NCBI GenBank assembly: GCA_028752905.1
Contig: JAQNBH010000002.1
Coordinates: 29,556,762-29,620,761 of the forward strand
DNA: 64,000 bases
Source of the DNA: Cladorhizidae sp. MBARI D1340-BT2
Lineage: Eukaryota > Porifera > Demospongiae > Poecilosclerida > Cladorhizidae
Direction of reading: 5' to 3'
How positions within the stretch are numbered: the first letter of the stretch is position 1; every line of letters begins with the position of its first letter. Made by a program: the position numbers and the translations under genes. Below are positions 1 to 11,519 of this stretch, piece after piece. The notes under the pieces were generated by a model. That model was given only the letters and a program-made list of their open reading frames with translations. It had not been told where the DNA came from and did no database searches.

Positions 1-202
1 ACCTCAATCTGGTAAGCAACAGCGAAAACAAGGTAAGGCTTTACTATGAAGGTGGCTTGATCTCCAACACGGACTTGATTACATGTTAGCATAAGTTTAT
101 CAACCCGGAATATTCCCATGTCGAACCGGCATCCAGACCAAGCGTCTGGTACTGTGTTCTTGATTATAACTGCTCCGTTGCTATTCCGGGCTATTCCAGT
201 AA
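1..202 (-). CDS. Partial exon of an unrecognised conserved domain
   Basis: An open frame runs from a splice acceptor (TATAG at about 203-207 on the minus strand, after a T-rich tract) to the window edge, giving about 67 residues. Visible motifs include VPDAWSG, CNQVRVGDQATFIVKP and VFAVAYQIEV, which look like alternating beta strands. I do not recognise the family. Two decayed copies lie at 7045-7270 (+) and 33676-34018 (-). The latter carries a stop, so this is probably a terminal exon. This copy has no internal stop and is the best candidate for a functional gene, whose other exons lie outside or have not been found. Confidence 0.45.
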
Positions 203-235
203 CTATAAGTTGCAAATAGAAAGTTACATTGTTAA

Positions 236-455
236 TTTTTTTTAATCTGTAGCCTTAAAAAGGAATAAAATTACCAAAAATATACAATAGTTATTCCTGA
301 TGAAGACTAGAGCATCTATATAGTCGAAACATAAAGTGAATAAAAATTGAAGTTGATTATTGAGAAGGTGATTTTAATAGTCGATGTTTTCAAACTCTGC
401 TTACTAATGGTTAATGAAACGACGACAACAACAACAAAATAACAACTGTTTATTC
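236..455 (+). repeat. Dispersed short repeat with hammerhead-like core (copy 1)
   Basis: About 210 bp shared with 24298-24510, with shorter versions at 10379-10465 (+), 41288-41370 (-), 62311-62392 (-) and 7856-7922 (-, partial), and a tail only at 56217-56260. The core reads CTGATGA, then a hairpin GACTAG/CTAGTC, then GAAA. In this copy the hairpin has an insertion (stem GACTA/TAGTC). It ends in GAATAAAAATTGAAGTTGAT and then a CAA-rich stretch. It is probably a SINE- or MITE-like element; no coding capacity was seen. Confidence 0.7.
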
Positions 456-608
456 TTATTGCTTTTGGTATTCTTGTTACTGTCGTAATATCTTCTTCAT
501 TTGTATCGACTATAAACTTGTTATAGTTTCTTTTGCAATGACTTGCTCAATAATGCACTTGAATTTACTTGCTCTAGCCTTTGTAGGAATAAAGCTCTTT
601 CTTGTGAT

Positions 609-2370
609 TTAGTGAGCATATAGCTTGGTGACCTCGTATGGCCCCTGCCAAGTGTCTTGCAGTTTGTCTTGAAGGTGAGGCGCTCGAAGCAAGACCATCT
701 CTCCTGGTGAGTAACTCACAGGGATCGCCTTCTTGTCGTATTGTCTCTTCATGGCGGCCTTGGCTGCTGCTTCCTTCTCCTCCACAATCTCCTCATTCAA
801 TGTTAACTTCTTCCTCAACTCGGCCACCCAAGTCACCACAGCCTCCTCCGAGGTATCACTGTCCTGCCAATCCATCTTCAAGACTTCAAGGGGGCCTCTA
901 ACATGCCTCCCAAACAGCAATTCAAAGGGGGTAAAGCCCGTGTTGGAGTGGGAGGCAGATCTGTAGGCGAACAAACAATATGGCAATAATTCATCCCAAT
1001 CACGCTTACCAGCCGTTGCCTTTCTTAACATGCTCTTCAATGTGGCATGCCAGCATTCCAATATACCGTCACTTTGGGAGTGGTATGGGGATGTCCTTAT
1101 TCGTCGGATCTGTAATTTGTCACACAACTCTTTCATCAGAGAACCAGTGAAAACCGATCCATGATCCGTGAGTATTTCGTTCGGCAATCTGTATCGAGAG
1201 AAAATGTTTATCATTGCCTCCGCTACTGTCTGAGCATCCACCTTTTGCAGGGGAACGGCATCAGGAAACTTCGTCCCGTAATCCATAGTTGTCAGAAGAT
1301 ACTTTGCACCCCGTTTGGTTCTGGGAAGCAGACCGACCAGGTCAAAGGCCAGTCGCTCAAAAGGGTTAGTGGTACCTGTGGAGCCACATTATGATTCTGT
1401 TTCGCCATCAACTGACATCTCTCACAGGACCTACACCAATGCTGCACATCCTTGCCCATTCCCGGCCACTAGAAATGTCTGCGGATCATAGCACTTGTTT
1501 TCTTGCATCCCAGGTGTCCTCCCAGGAGTGATGAGTGTGCTAATTGTAGCACACTTTTTCATCTTGCTTGTGGCAGAATGACTTGCATGACTGGTTGGCC
1601 CAAGACATCGTCAGCCTGGTGCACTAGGAGGCCCTTGTGCCAGTAGTACCCTCTCTCTCCAGCTTCTGCATCTTGTCTGCAACTGCCAGTGTTTCATTCT
1701 CCTCCTGCTCCTGAATCAGGCACTCTCGGTCAGAGTTATTATCCTCATCCAAAGCCGGAAGGGGTAAGTCTTCCTCCACTACATCTTCGTCTTCCAGGGC
1801 CTGAGGATGGCTATGAACAAAAAAGTTATCGTCAAAGTCAAACACCTCATTCAACTTTACCATCTGAGCTCCGGAATCCTTAGTGTGTTGATCATCATCA
1901 GCCAGCTGTGCCACCTTCTCTGCATGTTTTCTCGTTAGCAACACTGATGCTTCTTCGTTCTTTCGTTCTTTCGCTTGCTGTTCGTCCAGGTCCACCAGAT
2001 AGCGTCGGATGCCCAGATCCTGTCCAAGCAATACCTGGTCTGGAGTAATGTCCATGATGGCCATGACATGAGGGATGGTGTACTCTCCAACCTGGAGCCA
2101 CACTTTTGCCAAAGGAGGTCGTTCTCGGTGCTGACCCACAGCGACAATGTTCATTGCCTGCCCTGTGTATTGGTCATGCTGCATGAAGTCCGGATGGACA
2201 ATGGTCTGCTGTGAACCGGTGTCCACCTTCATTTTGGTTGCTATCATGTTGCCAACCTTGCCAGTCACCATCAGGTCCTCCTCCATGTGTGGAATGAGAA
2301 CCTGTGCCTCTCGTTTCGGTCAGTCTGCTTTCCGATGCCCTTTTTGATCACATGAATAGCATTTGTATGA
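609..2370 (-). pseudogene. Ty3/gypsy-like zinc knuckle-protease-integrase remnant lacking RT
   Basis: Reading down the minus strand there is a CCHC knuckle (CYSCDQKGHRKAD) whose final Cys codon is a TGA stop at 2320-2322. Next is an aspartic protease (VDTGSQQTIVHPDF) at about 2286-1960 and an acidic linker. An H2C2-type integrase N-terminus follows (HF-stop-WPGMGKDVQHW, CRSCERCQ) at about 1560-1380. The integrase core is at 1286-609 with Asp in DYGTKF, Asp in TDHGSVF and the expected Glu in GILEC, ending in a PGEMVLLRAP tail. Breaks include a frameshift after the protease, stops near 1470 and 1560, and a frameshift near 1350. No reverse transcriptase or RNase H lies between protease and integrase. 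Confidence 0.8.
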
Positions 2371-2990
2371 CAGGGTAAGTGTAATCAACACTCGTCTGTC
2401 CTAGAAGACTTGCCAGACTACACTGACATCAGGTGCATAGTTGTTGTAATTATTAGTAAATACTAGCACATCAAAGTCAGTTCTGCCAGTGTTGTTATAG
2501 TAACTAATGAGAATGTCCTTGGGGAGAGGAGAGAAAAATGAATGCAGTTCTAAAATTGGCTCTAACAAAGAGCTTTAAATAATAATGAAAAACAATGCCT
2601 GCAACTTCAAAGTACCAAATAATAGTCTATTATAGAAGACCTAAATGATAATACAGGCACTTTGTTGTGTTTTAGAGGGATTCATATTATGCTAATATTG
2701 ACCTAACTACTTAGCTGCAATGGTTAGGAGCGGAGGGTGAGAGAGGGAGGGGTAATTAAGCTCCAATGAGAACCACACCGTGAATAGCATTAAAATATAT
2801 AGCAGCTATATAGGCTTGTAAATAGCTGAAAGTACTGCATACTTGATAATTACAGGTTTATAAATTGGTTGACTCGTTAATTACTACAGCTGTGTAATAA
2901 TTTCAATTTCATTTTGAACTATATACAATTAGTGATGAAAGAAAAATAGAAAATGAGTTGTGATAGTTAAGAAACAAATATTATAAATTA

Positions 2991-5840
2991 ATGTCTGCTC
3001 GCTCTACCTGTCCTGTTTGTTTGAGGTGTTCATCTGTAACTTTGGCAGGCCTAGTTTATACTCATGGACCCTTGAAGAGCCCTAGATCTAATCAGCCACC
3101 GGGAGTTCCTGCTACAGCATTGCCACCTACAGGTAGCCCACGCCACGTGGTGAGGTTGGTCCCCCTGTTTCCTCTCCAGCAACCTCTCCAAATAGTGAGC
3201 CACCGCTTTCGGGGTTCAATTTTAGTCAAATACCCAAGTCTAAGATCCTAAAGAGGATCCCTAGTGGATCCAGAACCCTTGCCCTTTCAAAGTTAGTCCC
3301 CATATTGGAAGGTGTGGTTTTCAGCAATTCTCAAAGTGCTTGGAGAGGTTCACTTCTAGGTTCCTAAGAGTGCCCCCAAGTTGTGGTCAGCGTTGGTCCT
3401 TGGCAGCTGGAGTTAATAAGCTGCTGAGAGAGGAGAAAGATGCCCCTGCTCCAAGTATCCCCCTTAGGAAGAGCAGAGCTATACCATTCTGGATCCCTTG
3501 AAGTCACTGGGTCGCCGAGTGTCTGAGAAGCTGGAGGAGGGAGATTTTATAGGATCTGTTTGCTTGGCTTCCTCAGAAGTTTCTATGGCTGAAAGTGTGA
3601 TGCCACCTTCTCTGCCCTTAGACAGAAGAACACATCTCCTTATCCTGATGCATCCATCCCACCCACCCCTGATGTCTTTCCTGTGCCATTTATTGTTTCG
3701 AAGGGGATGTTGCTCAAGCAATCAGATCCTTCCCCTGTGGGTCGACTGTTGGACCTCATGGTTTAAGACCACAACATCTGAAGGACATGCTGAAGCATCC
3801 CAATGAAGTCTCCCCACTTCTCTCTGTCTTAGCTGCCTTCTCTACCATGGTCCTAGAGGGAAGAATTCTTTCTTCTATCCGTCCTTTCTTTTTTGGGTCT
3901 ACCCTATTGTCTCTAAAGAAGAAAGGAGGTTGGGTCAGACCCATAGCAATAGAGCAATAGGCCCTTCGTAGGCTAGTGGCCAAGGTAGCTGGGAACATCG
4001 TCAGCAAGGACATGGCATCCATGCACACAGGCAGCTGGGTTTTGGAATATCAGTGGGGGGGAGGAGGGGGGGGGGGGGGGGTGAAGCAGCTTTGCATGCC
4101 CCCAGGCAGTTTCTTAACAACCTGCAACCCAACCAAGCAGTAGTAAAGCTTGACATCAAAAAATTTTCAATTCTGTGCGCAGAGACAAGATGTTGGAGGC
4201 TGTCCATATCTTAACACCTGTAATCCACCTTTTGTTCATTCTGTATAATCTTCAGTCTTCACCATCCTCTTTGTTCTGGGGTGACAAGTCCTTGCAATCA
4301 GGAGAAGGGTTGCAGCAGGGAGATCCTCTTGGCCCTCTCCTTTCTTGTCTTTCACTCCATCATAACTGCTCTCAGCTGTCAGCGGAGTTGTGTGTAATGT
4401 TTCTAGATGACATCACTCTGTGGGGCTCATTGGAAGATATAATTCATAATCTAGAGCTCATTAAACAAACTGAAAAAATTGGGGTTAATTTTGAATAACG
4501 ACAAGTCTGAGATCATTTGCTATGATGCAGTTTTGAGAGGAACCATCTTATGCTCTCTCCCAAGAACTCATGTGGTTGATCCATCTGATGCCTGTCTCCT
4601 GGATTCTCTGATGGGTATTGTGGATTCTGACTCTGTTGTCAGTGACAAATTCAGTGCCCTTGAGGTCATAGAGGACAGGCTCAGATTCGTTTCTGCTCAG
4701 GGTGCCTTAATCCTGCCGCGTAATGCATTTTCTATCCTTAAGCCTCTATACTCAGGACTTCTCCATGTTTTCTCTCTCCTACCCTAATAGAGAGTCTCCA
4801 GTCAATTGTAAGTGGTATTACTAACATTAATTTCGCTGAAGATGTCAGTTCTTGGTTGCAGGCCACTCTTCCTGTTGTTGTAGGGAGTTTTGGAATCAGG
4901 AGTGCAGTGCAGCTTGCTCCCTCTGCCTTCTTGACCTAAACTGCTGCCACTCAAGACCTGGGCCATCCTGCCACCTCACTTGTTTTCACTCCCTGTCCCT
5001 TTTGTGGATCATGCTCTTTCAGCATGGTCTATGGATCATGGCAACCCCCCACCATCGGGTCATGTGGCATGCTTCCAGAAATTCTGGAATATGTGCAGTG
5101 TGTCAAAGTCCATGGAATCTTTGTTGCACAATGCACCTGATAATTTGGCTCGAGCCCGGTTTTTGGCTTTTTCCAAGAAGGAATCCGCTGCATGGCTAAA
5201 TGCCCTCCCCATCTTGTCCTGGGTTTGAGAATGGATGACGATAACATCAGGCTTGCCGTGGGTCTCCGCTTGGGCTTCACTTAATGTTGCCGCCATAACT
5301 GCCAGCACTGAGCAGAAGTGTATCGTCTTGTTCTGCATGGTCTTAGCTGCAAGGGGAGCGAAGGATGTTTTTACCGTCATGCTGCCATGAATGACATCCT
5401 CTTCCAGGCATTGTCATCTGCAGGTGCCCATCTGCCTGTGCCCCTTCCATGATGGAACCGCTGGTTCTCTTTCATTCTGATGGGAAAACGCCTGATGGGG
5501 GAACCATGGTGCCATGATGACAAGCTACTGGTGTAGGATGCAACCTACACAGATATATTTTTCCAGTCATGTGGGGGTGTAGTGCTGGAGCTGTGGCTGC
5601 TATGGCTGAGGAGAAAAAAGTGGCCAAGTATACCAGCCTAGATCCTTGCCACTTTTTGTGCCTGTATCCATCAAGTCATTGGGGGTCATCGGGAACAGGC
5701 GATGGCTTTCCTGAAGGAGCTCAGCCACAAGATAAGGCAAAGAACTGGGGAGGTGAATGCCCATGCTCACCTCAGCGTCACTCACTGGCAGTCCAGTGTG
5801 GTAATGCCTTGTCTATTTTGGGGTCAGTCAGGAGTTGAAG
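2991..5840 (+). pseudogene. Non-LTR retrotransposon (RT + CCHC + restriction-like endonuclease), copy A
   Basis: Fragments in several frames form one LINE polyprotein. An N-terminal part (LKSLGRRVSEKLEEGDF) lies near 3490-3560. The RT palm is at 4175-4500 with GLQQGDPLGPLL and the catalytic FLDDITLWGS. The thumb region is at 4500-5230 (MDDDNIRLAVGLRLG near 5231). A degraded Cys/His segment and HGLSCKGSEG are near 5290-5370. Then comes a restriction-like endonuclease motif KRPDGGTMVP near 5490. Many stops and frameshifts make it inactive. The Cys/His plus PD...D endonuclease places it with the RLE-type LINEs rather than the APE type. A G run interrupts it at about 4055-4081. Confidence 0.8.
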
Positions 5841-6014
5841 TTGTCGTTAACTTTTCAGTTTTTATTTATGTACTTATTTATTTGATTGTTAATTAATTTT
5901 GTTATTTTTGTAATTCATATTTGAGTTGAAGTTGTCGTTAACTTTTCAGTTATTTATTTATGTACTTATTTATTTGATTGTTAATTAATTTTGTTATTTT
6001 TGTAATTCATATTT
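5832..6014 (+). repeat. 91-bp tandem duplication
   Basis: Two adjacent copies beginning GAGTTGAAGTTGTCGTTAAC at 5832 and 5923. The equivalent place in copy B (about 40272) has one copy, so the duplication arose after the block was copied. Confidence 0.85.
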
Positions 6015-7040
6015 GTTGTTATTATTGTTGTTATTAAGTAAGAAAAAGAAGGGAAAAATAATAAATTTTAAAAAATATTAAAATAACTAGCCATGGGGCC
6101 GTTCTGACTAAAGTAGTCGGGTATAACGTATTATCAAAAAATTGTCATAGTAACAAATTTATTAGGTATATACTAGTAGAGAATGATGTGGAATTGACCA
6201 TGATTGAGTTACATTTATATTATTATTTGTACAGACTTCTTTGGCATATACTATCCAAGAAAGTTAATAAAACATTGCACAATTGCACTCTCCTTCTCAA
6301 GATCAAAGGGACTTAGATTAAGCATGGAAAGCTTACATAACTTGATATGTATTTGCCGGAAATATATATATATATATAAAGCTAGGAATTTGCTGACATT
6401 CCTGTGTACACTGTGTACACTTATAAGATAGTGCACATCAAAGTTAGGAGTTAAAAGTGCCAATGGAAAATATTCCTCGTGTGTCCCTTCCAACATTCCA
6501 CGTAAGGATAACTGACCTTACAAGAGATAGTTTCTGAGTATATAGCACAGATTTAATATATAGTAGGACTAAAGAGAGTGGAAACAACATCTTCGCTGTA
6601 ATCTTGAACTTTACAAGACAGATTCTTCTTACCATTTTTAATTTCATAAGAACTGGAATAACTGCAATAATGGTCTTGCATATATAATATTATCGGCCCA
6701 TATACTTTACACTGTTAAACCTCTACTGGTACTGACCATATTTGTAATGAGCAACAGTAAACAACTTTTACTTTCTCCCTAGCTGTTTAATTTAGTACAT
6801 CTATTGCTTCCATTATGGAGAGAACTTCATCACCAAACTACTAATTGTCTTTGTATGGCATTCCCTCTGTTCTTGCATATTTTCTCCTCACATCAATATT
6901 ACTGCATGAGTATGTATTTGATCAATTTCTAGGCTACTGCTTAGACAGAATACTGCCAGCTTCTTTGGAAACAACTTTGGTATTGGTTGTGGTTCATGGT
7001 GCAATTGACAGGAATATTCTAGAATAATTTATTCATGATA
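6015..7040. other. AT-rich non-coding part of duplicated block
   Basis: No supported gene. Includes short AT repeats (near 6362-6380) and GTGTACACTGTGTACAC near 6410. Counterpart of 40290-41270. Confidence 0.6.
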
Positions 7041-7044
7041 AAAA

Positions 7045-7270
7045 ATGGAAACAAGTCCATGTTGGAGATCAAGCCACCTCTATGATAAAACCTGAAATCA
7101 ATTTTGCTGTTGCTCGCTAGTGAGAAACTCTATATACTCAGGTCATAATGAGCAATATGAAAATGTTTGGTCTTCCCGAATATCCAATGAATGTGGTTCT
7201 GATAGAGCAGTCAGGTGGAGGAAAACATTTAGAGCCAGGAAAAAAATTGAGGCACAAAAATGTGACTCAG
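7045..7270 (+). pseudogene. Decayed copy of the unknown-domain exon
   Basis: Nucleotide similarity to 33676-33903 read on its minus strand: CAAGTCCATGTTGGAGATCA, then GCAGGTGGAGG-like and AAAAATGTGACTC blocks in the same order. Stops and frameshifts remove the reading frame. It begins where the duplicated block ends, and block copy B ends at the same CAAGTCCAT, suggesting the copied segment once included it. Confidence 0.65.
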
Positions 7271-7934
7271 CTGTAATTGCAACGATTAAGTTTTCTATAT
7301 ATATTTTTTTCCCTGGTGTTGTTGATTACCAAGTAAATAAGATAATGAAATGTGGAAGGCTAGACAGCATTCCTACAACATGTGTGAGCAGCATTGTGCC
7401 TCATGCAGAATTTTTCTCATGGCCCTATATATAATATATAATAACTTTGAAGCAAGGAATTCAAATTGCAGCTGTTCAGTTTGTGCAGAGTTCAGCATGA
7501 CTCTGAATCCTGTAAATTTACAAATTTCCTATAATCAGATCTGGCCTTCTTAATTTTGAGGGTTAAATATCTGTAATTGCACTGCAATGGGCACAAAATT
7601 GTCAAACTCTTCATTAATGCTTTGCGGCAAACTAAAGTTTCACTACTGAAATGTCACAGCAATGGACAAATTATGTAGTGTGACAGGATGACGTTTAAAA
7701 GACATTAGTTGCACTCTTGTTATATCTAAAACCAGGTAACACAAAATGTGTACGAATTTGTAACGAATATATAAATCCACAGTCCTTCACCAAATATATT
7801 GCTTTCCTTCATTGGTTGTATATAGACTGCCATGACATAAACATCCTGTATGTAATTTTTAAATCAACTTCACAATAACCAACTTCAAATTGTATTCACT
7901 CGACATTTCGACTAGAATTTCTATATAGCCTCCA
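7271..7934. other. No gene seen
   Basis: AT-rich sequence; only a partial minus-strand copy of the short dispersed repeat at about 7856-7922 (CTCGACATTTCGACTAG). Confidence 0.5.
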
Positions 7935-9650
7935 CCAGGAATATAATGATGACTTTTGTTTCTCTCTCCTGTCCACACACACACATGCACTCTACAGACT
8001 GTGTTCTTGTGTGTGTGTGGTTGGATGCCAGGCAAGTGGCTGTTATGTCTACCTGTGATAAGATGTAAGCAATCACACTTCACACGCACCGTACCAGGCT
8101 ACTCCGTGAGGGCGGAGTCGGGAAGAAAGCTCTCATTGATGTGGTGAGTTTGATGCAAGGCTCTTGTTAGTTATTACCTCACAGGCTGTGTGTCTCTTAA
8201 CATGACCCTTAATTAATTAGCCCTAATGAGAAGCAAACAAGTCCATACGACGTGTCCGTGATATCTTCCTCAAAGATCAGATGGGCAGGGACTTGTATCA
8301 TGAAACCAGTATATACATGTTAATTCCAAATTGTGCCCAACCCACCTGATTCCATGTTGACATGACCATATTTGTTACCGTTATGCAGTCAGAAAGTTAG
8401 CTCTAGCTCCAGTTAGGGGAGACATTGTTAATTTTGCTGTTGTTGTTGTTGATGTTGATGTTGCTCTTGTTGTTGCTGTTGTTCTTTGATTGCTGCTCTT
8501 GTTGTTGTTATTGTTGATATTGTTGTTCGTTTGCTTTAGTTATTTCAACTCCTGCTGCCATGATTCAGTAGTAGTTGACCAGCTTTGTGTCACATACATT
8601 ATAAGATTGTCTCTGTGCTGAGTGCTTGCTGCGTGTATACCCATGTACCCTACCTAATCCTAGATCATTGCATGGTGTGTGCCTTATTATATGTGGGTGC
8701 CACAGACTACGCACTTAATAGTTTAACACTTTCTTATTGTGATCCGGAGCATTATATTCCTCCCTCCTGTTCTGCAGGTCCCTGTTGAGGTCCTTCTTCA
8801 AGGGCACTGTCAGCGTCATCTTCCCTGTAGTTATCTTCTTCATCAACGTGCCCCATGGCTGCACTCACTATGACCGGCTCTTCGACTCTATAGTTGTGGA
8901 CGTGTCCACTCTCAACAGACCTCTGTTTGCAGGCCAAGCTTTCAATTTCAATTTCAACCAGGCACAAGGGCAGGGGAATCTGCACTTACAAGTCAGATGA
9001 ACTTTCCAATGAATAATAAGCAAAAAAAATCAATACCGTAAATAATAAGTAATGCTGATCATAAAATGTCCGTATTTTCTCTCATCTCATTGTTATCAAG
9101 CCTGCTGTACCCTCGAGGGCTTATAAGCACCGTGGGTAATTCGACCCCACGGAGTCTGTTGACCTCGGATTTATTTTCTAGATGCCACCATTACCAAAAT
9201 GGCATGGCACTTGGGATATTTGGGCGTTGTCAGCTGTAATACCTGTGCATGCATCTTTCCCAGTGATAATTTGCTAAACTGGGAGGAGTTTCAGGAGGCA
9301 GTGGAGGAAATGTTCATGGAGTGGGAAGAGGAGTAAGAGCTTGAGCAAGAGTTGGGAGGAAACAGTTGAAGAGCTGTGGCGTAGGTGGAATGAGAAAGTT
9401 TTGGCTGCAGCGGAGAAAGGAATTGGAAGGAAGAAGATTACAGACAGATCAGGGGGATAATTGGTGTTAGGAAGGAGAAATGTAAGAGGCTGAGGGAAGC
9501 CAGGAAGAGAGGGGAGAGAGAGGGTACATTAGGACAACTATGGGAAGGTAGAGATGCAAGAGAGTAAGTGAAAAAGACTATTAGGAAAGAGAAGAAGGAA
9601 TTGAGGAAGAGAACTATAAAGAAGATTAGAGAGCAGGGTGGGACTAGTTG
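7935..9650 (+). repeat. Duplicate of the FAM8A1 3' end plus LINE flank
   Basis: Aligns co-linearly with 58935-60590, covering the last two exons, the intron between them, downstream sequence and the start of a LINE. The left edge is near the CA-repeat before exon 5; the right edge is inside the LINE, where 60590 switches to another repeat. Similarity is high in exons and introns alike, so it was copied as genomic DNA rather than by retrotransposition. Confidence 0.9.
7998..9000 (+). pseudogene. Partial FAM8A1-like copy (last two exons)
   Basis: Exon at 7998-8143 (146 bp, acceptor CTCTACAG, donor GTGAGT) and terminal exon at 8778-9000 (acceptor TCTGCAG, stop TGA). Lengths and phases are identical to exons 5 and 6 of the gene at 41812-59930. 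Both frames are open, but several residues differ: the RDD-type signature reads WMPGKWLLCL instead of WTPGKWLLCL, and NVPHGCTHYDRL replaces NVPHGRTRYDRL. No upstream exons were found on this side, so it is most likely a truncated duplicate. A chimeric transcript using upstream sequence cannot be excluded. Confidence 0.8.
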
Positions 9651-10066
9651 TAAGCTGTTTTGGAATGATTTGAGAGCATAGAGGAAGGAGAGAAGGATAA
9701 AAGGAGTGAAAGCTGATGAGGGAAGGATAGGAGGAAGATGAGATGTTGGAGGTGATGGCAAAATACTGGGGAGAGCTGGAGAGAAAAAAAGAGGATGCCA
9801 CAGTACCAGAATTAGAGATGGGAGAAGTGGGTGGGCATGAGCTGGGTATGTGTGAAGAAGTAAGTTGAAAGAAGTACTAGAAGTAGTGAAGTGTATGAAG
9901 AGAGGAAAGGTACCAGGCCCTGATGGAATGTTGAATGAGATGCCGATGTATGGAGGTAGACGGTTGGTGGAGGTGATGGTGCAGGTGATGAATGTGGTGA
10001 TGAGGAGTGAGTGCTGAGTGGACTGGAAGAGGAGTTTGCTAGTGCCTCTACACAAGGAGAGCAACG
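9240..10066 (+). pseudogene. Decayed LINE, pre-RT and RT start
   Basis: Frames interrupted by stops carry a Lys/Glu/Arg-rich region (near 9400-9700) followed by the RT entry motif MKRGKVPGPDGMLNEM at about 9893-9945 and a DWKRSLLVPLH segment near 10018-10060. The remainder of the RT is missing. The 5' part is also present at 60160-60590 as part of the FAM8A1-linked duplication. Confidence 0.7.
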
Positions 10067-10378
10067 AGGACCACGTGTGTTAAGAGGTGTGTAGTATGGT
10101 TTGTCCTGCCCCTGTCCTTATATGTGTGTGTGTGTGTGAGGGGGGGGAGGGGGGGGGGGGGGTGCTATGAGATGGTCTGCTAACCTATTAAGGAGTCGAT
10201 GTAATGAAGGTAAAGGGTGATCAAAAATTGTTTGGTGTGTTGGAAATGAGTGTATATGAGAGGCAGGCTTGTGAGACAAGCATTTCCGACATACCAAACA
10301 ATTATTGGGCAATCCATATTAAAAAATCATGGCCTGTGAAATTCCACATGTAGTCTGTTACTTCTCACTAATGACTCA
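10067..10378. other. GT repeat and G run, no gene
   Basis: Contains a TG repeat (10123-10138) and an interrupted G run (10139-10162). The remaining sequence has no supported gene. Confidence 0.5.
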
Positions 10379-10465
10379 TTATTCCTGATGAAGACTAGGG
10401 CATCAAGTTGAAACGTCGAGTGAATAAAAAATAGAAGTTTATTATTGAGGTGCTTTTGATATTCT
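10379..10465 (+). repeat. Dispersed short repeat with hammerhead-like core (copy 2)
   Basis: CCTGATGAAGACTAGG through GAAACGTCGAGTGAATAAA. The hairpin is weakened (ACTAGGGCATCAAGT). The flanking TTATTC can pair with GAATAA downstream. Confidence 0.7.
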
Positions 10466-10564
10466 AGATGATGAGCACCAGCAGAGTAATCGCATTTGAT
10501 GATGGGAAGAGGAGTTCTTTCTTTGTTATAATTATGCATTTATAATAACATTGCTGCCTCATAG

Positions 10565-10664
10565 CTTATGGTTCACGATAAACATCAACACTGGATGCAA
10601 GCCCCGCCTATTGACCTGGCATTGTTGTTAGCTGCCTACATGTTAAACCTGCCGGTCATGTTTG
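10565..10664 (+). other. Possible orphan exon
   Basis: A 100-bp open stretch sits between an acceptor-like CCTCATAG and a donor-like GTAAGG. It translates in one frame to a hydrophobic peptide containing PPIDLALLLAAYMLNLPVMF. I do not recognise it, and no partner exon was identified nearby. It may be a chance open stretch. Confidence 0.25.
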
Positions 10665-11040
10665 GTAAGGATCATTAATGCATTCCACCTAATTCAGAGT
10701 CTTGACCTTTGACATTATCAGGGGGTTTTCAGGCATTCTCACATTCAGGTGAAAACATTAGACTGGCACACAGCATAGTGGGTGTGGCTATAATCCTGAG
10801 GCATTTCTTGAAGGCTTGCATACGAACAGTTAAGCACACACAGGGCGTAGCCAGGGGGGGTGGGGGAGGGGGGGGGGGGGGCTAATGCCCCTCCTTTTTC
10901 TGGAAAAAAGAAAGACCCAAAAATTATGATGAGTTAGCTAAAGTATTGTTTATCCAGAAAATTGTATTGATGACTGCTTACAATAGATGTTTAGCATTCT
11001 GCTGCCAAAGATTGTAGAAATAGCAACGTAATCAATTTTC

Positions 11041-11384
11041 GACCTGCATGCTTGACCACGTACTAACGCCTAATGAAAAAGGTCATTGAATAGCCTAGGG
11101 CTTCCTCTAGCCCCTCGTACCAATTCAAAAAAATTGCACTTAGCTATTCTGGATGAGGTTTTTTGGATGCAGGTTTTTTAAGTCTCTCCACTTTAGGGTC
11201 TAGTAACTTGCCCATAGTTATACCTATGAAATATATTTTAGTATCTAAAGGGAATACACAGAGAGACCTATCTTTTGAGCTAATATGAAGTCCATACCAT
11301 GAAGTTTTCAAAATCTACGGAGCTCTAAAGTTGTAACCACAAGTTAAAAAAAAATTAAAAAAATACGATCGTCCCCCCCTAACT
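11041..11384 (+). repeat. 400-bp dispersed repeat, copy 1
   Basis: Shares CTTGACCACGTACT, GGGCTTCCTCTAGCC, TTTAGGGTCTAGTAACTTGC and GTTGTAACCACAAG blocks with 18068-18466 (-), 24650-25015 (-), 60600-60965 (+) and a fragment at 56805-56965 (-). One end carries a C or G run. No coding capacity was seen; probably a non-autonomous element. Confidence 0.75.
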
Positions 11385-11519
11385 TAAAGCTCGAGCTCAT
11401 ACACTTTTGAGTTTGGAGGTCAATTTCAAAAAGGTTGGTTGTGGCTGTTCCAATTTGACCACAGCTATGCTATTATTGTAACCACGTGGAGCTGAACAGC
11501 TGGCTAGAAGCCTACATGA

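Larger units (their letters stand above)
2375..7060 (+). repeat. 4.5-kb duplicated block, copy A
   Basis: The stretch aligns in the same orientation and order with 36797-41287. It starts at AACACTCGTCTGT and ends at GGAAACAAGTCCAT. It carries a decayed LINE (2991-5840) plus AT-rich flanks on both sides. Copies differ by scattered substitutions and indels, including a 91-bp tandem duplication only here. Left flank 2400-2990 has no gene; it is AT-rich and shared with copy B. Confidence 0.85.

Noticed and set aside
9438..10064. 208-codon minus-strand frame rich in Ser, Leu and Pro
   Set aside because: Antisense of a purine-rich LINE region whose sense strand has RT motifs.
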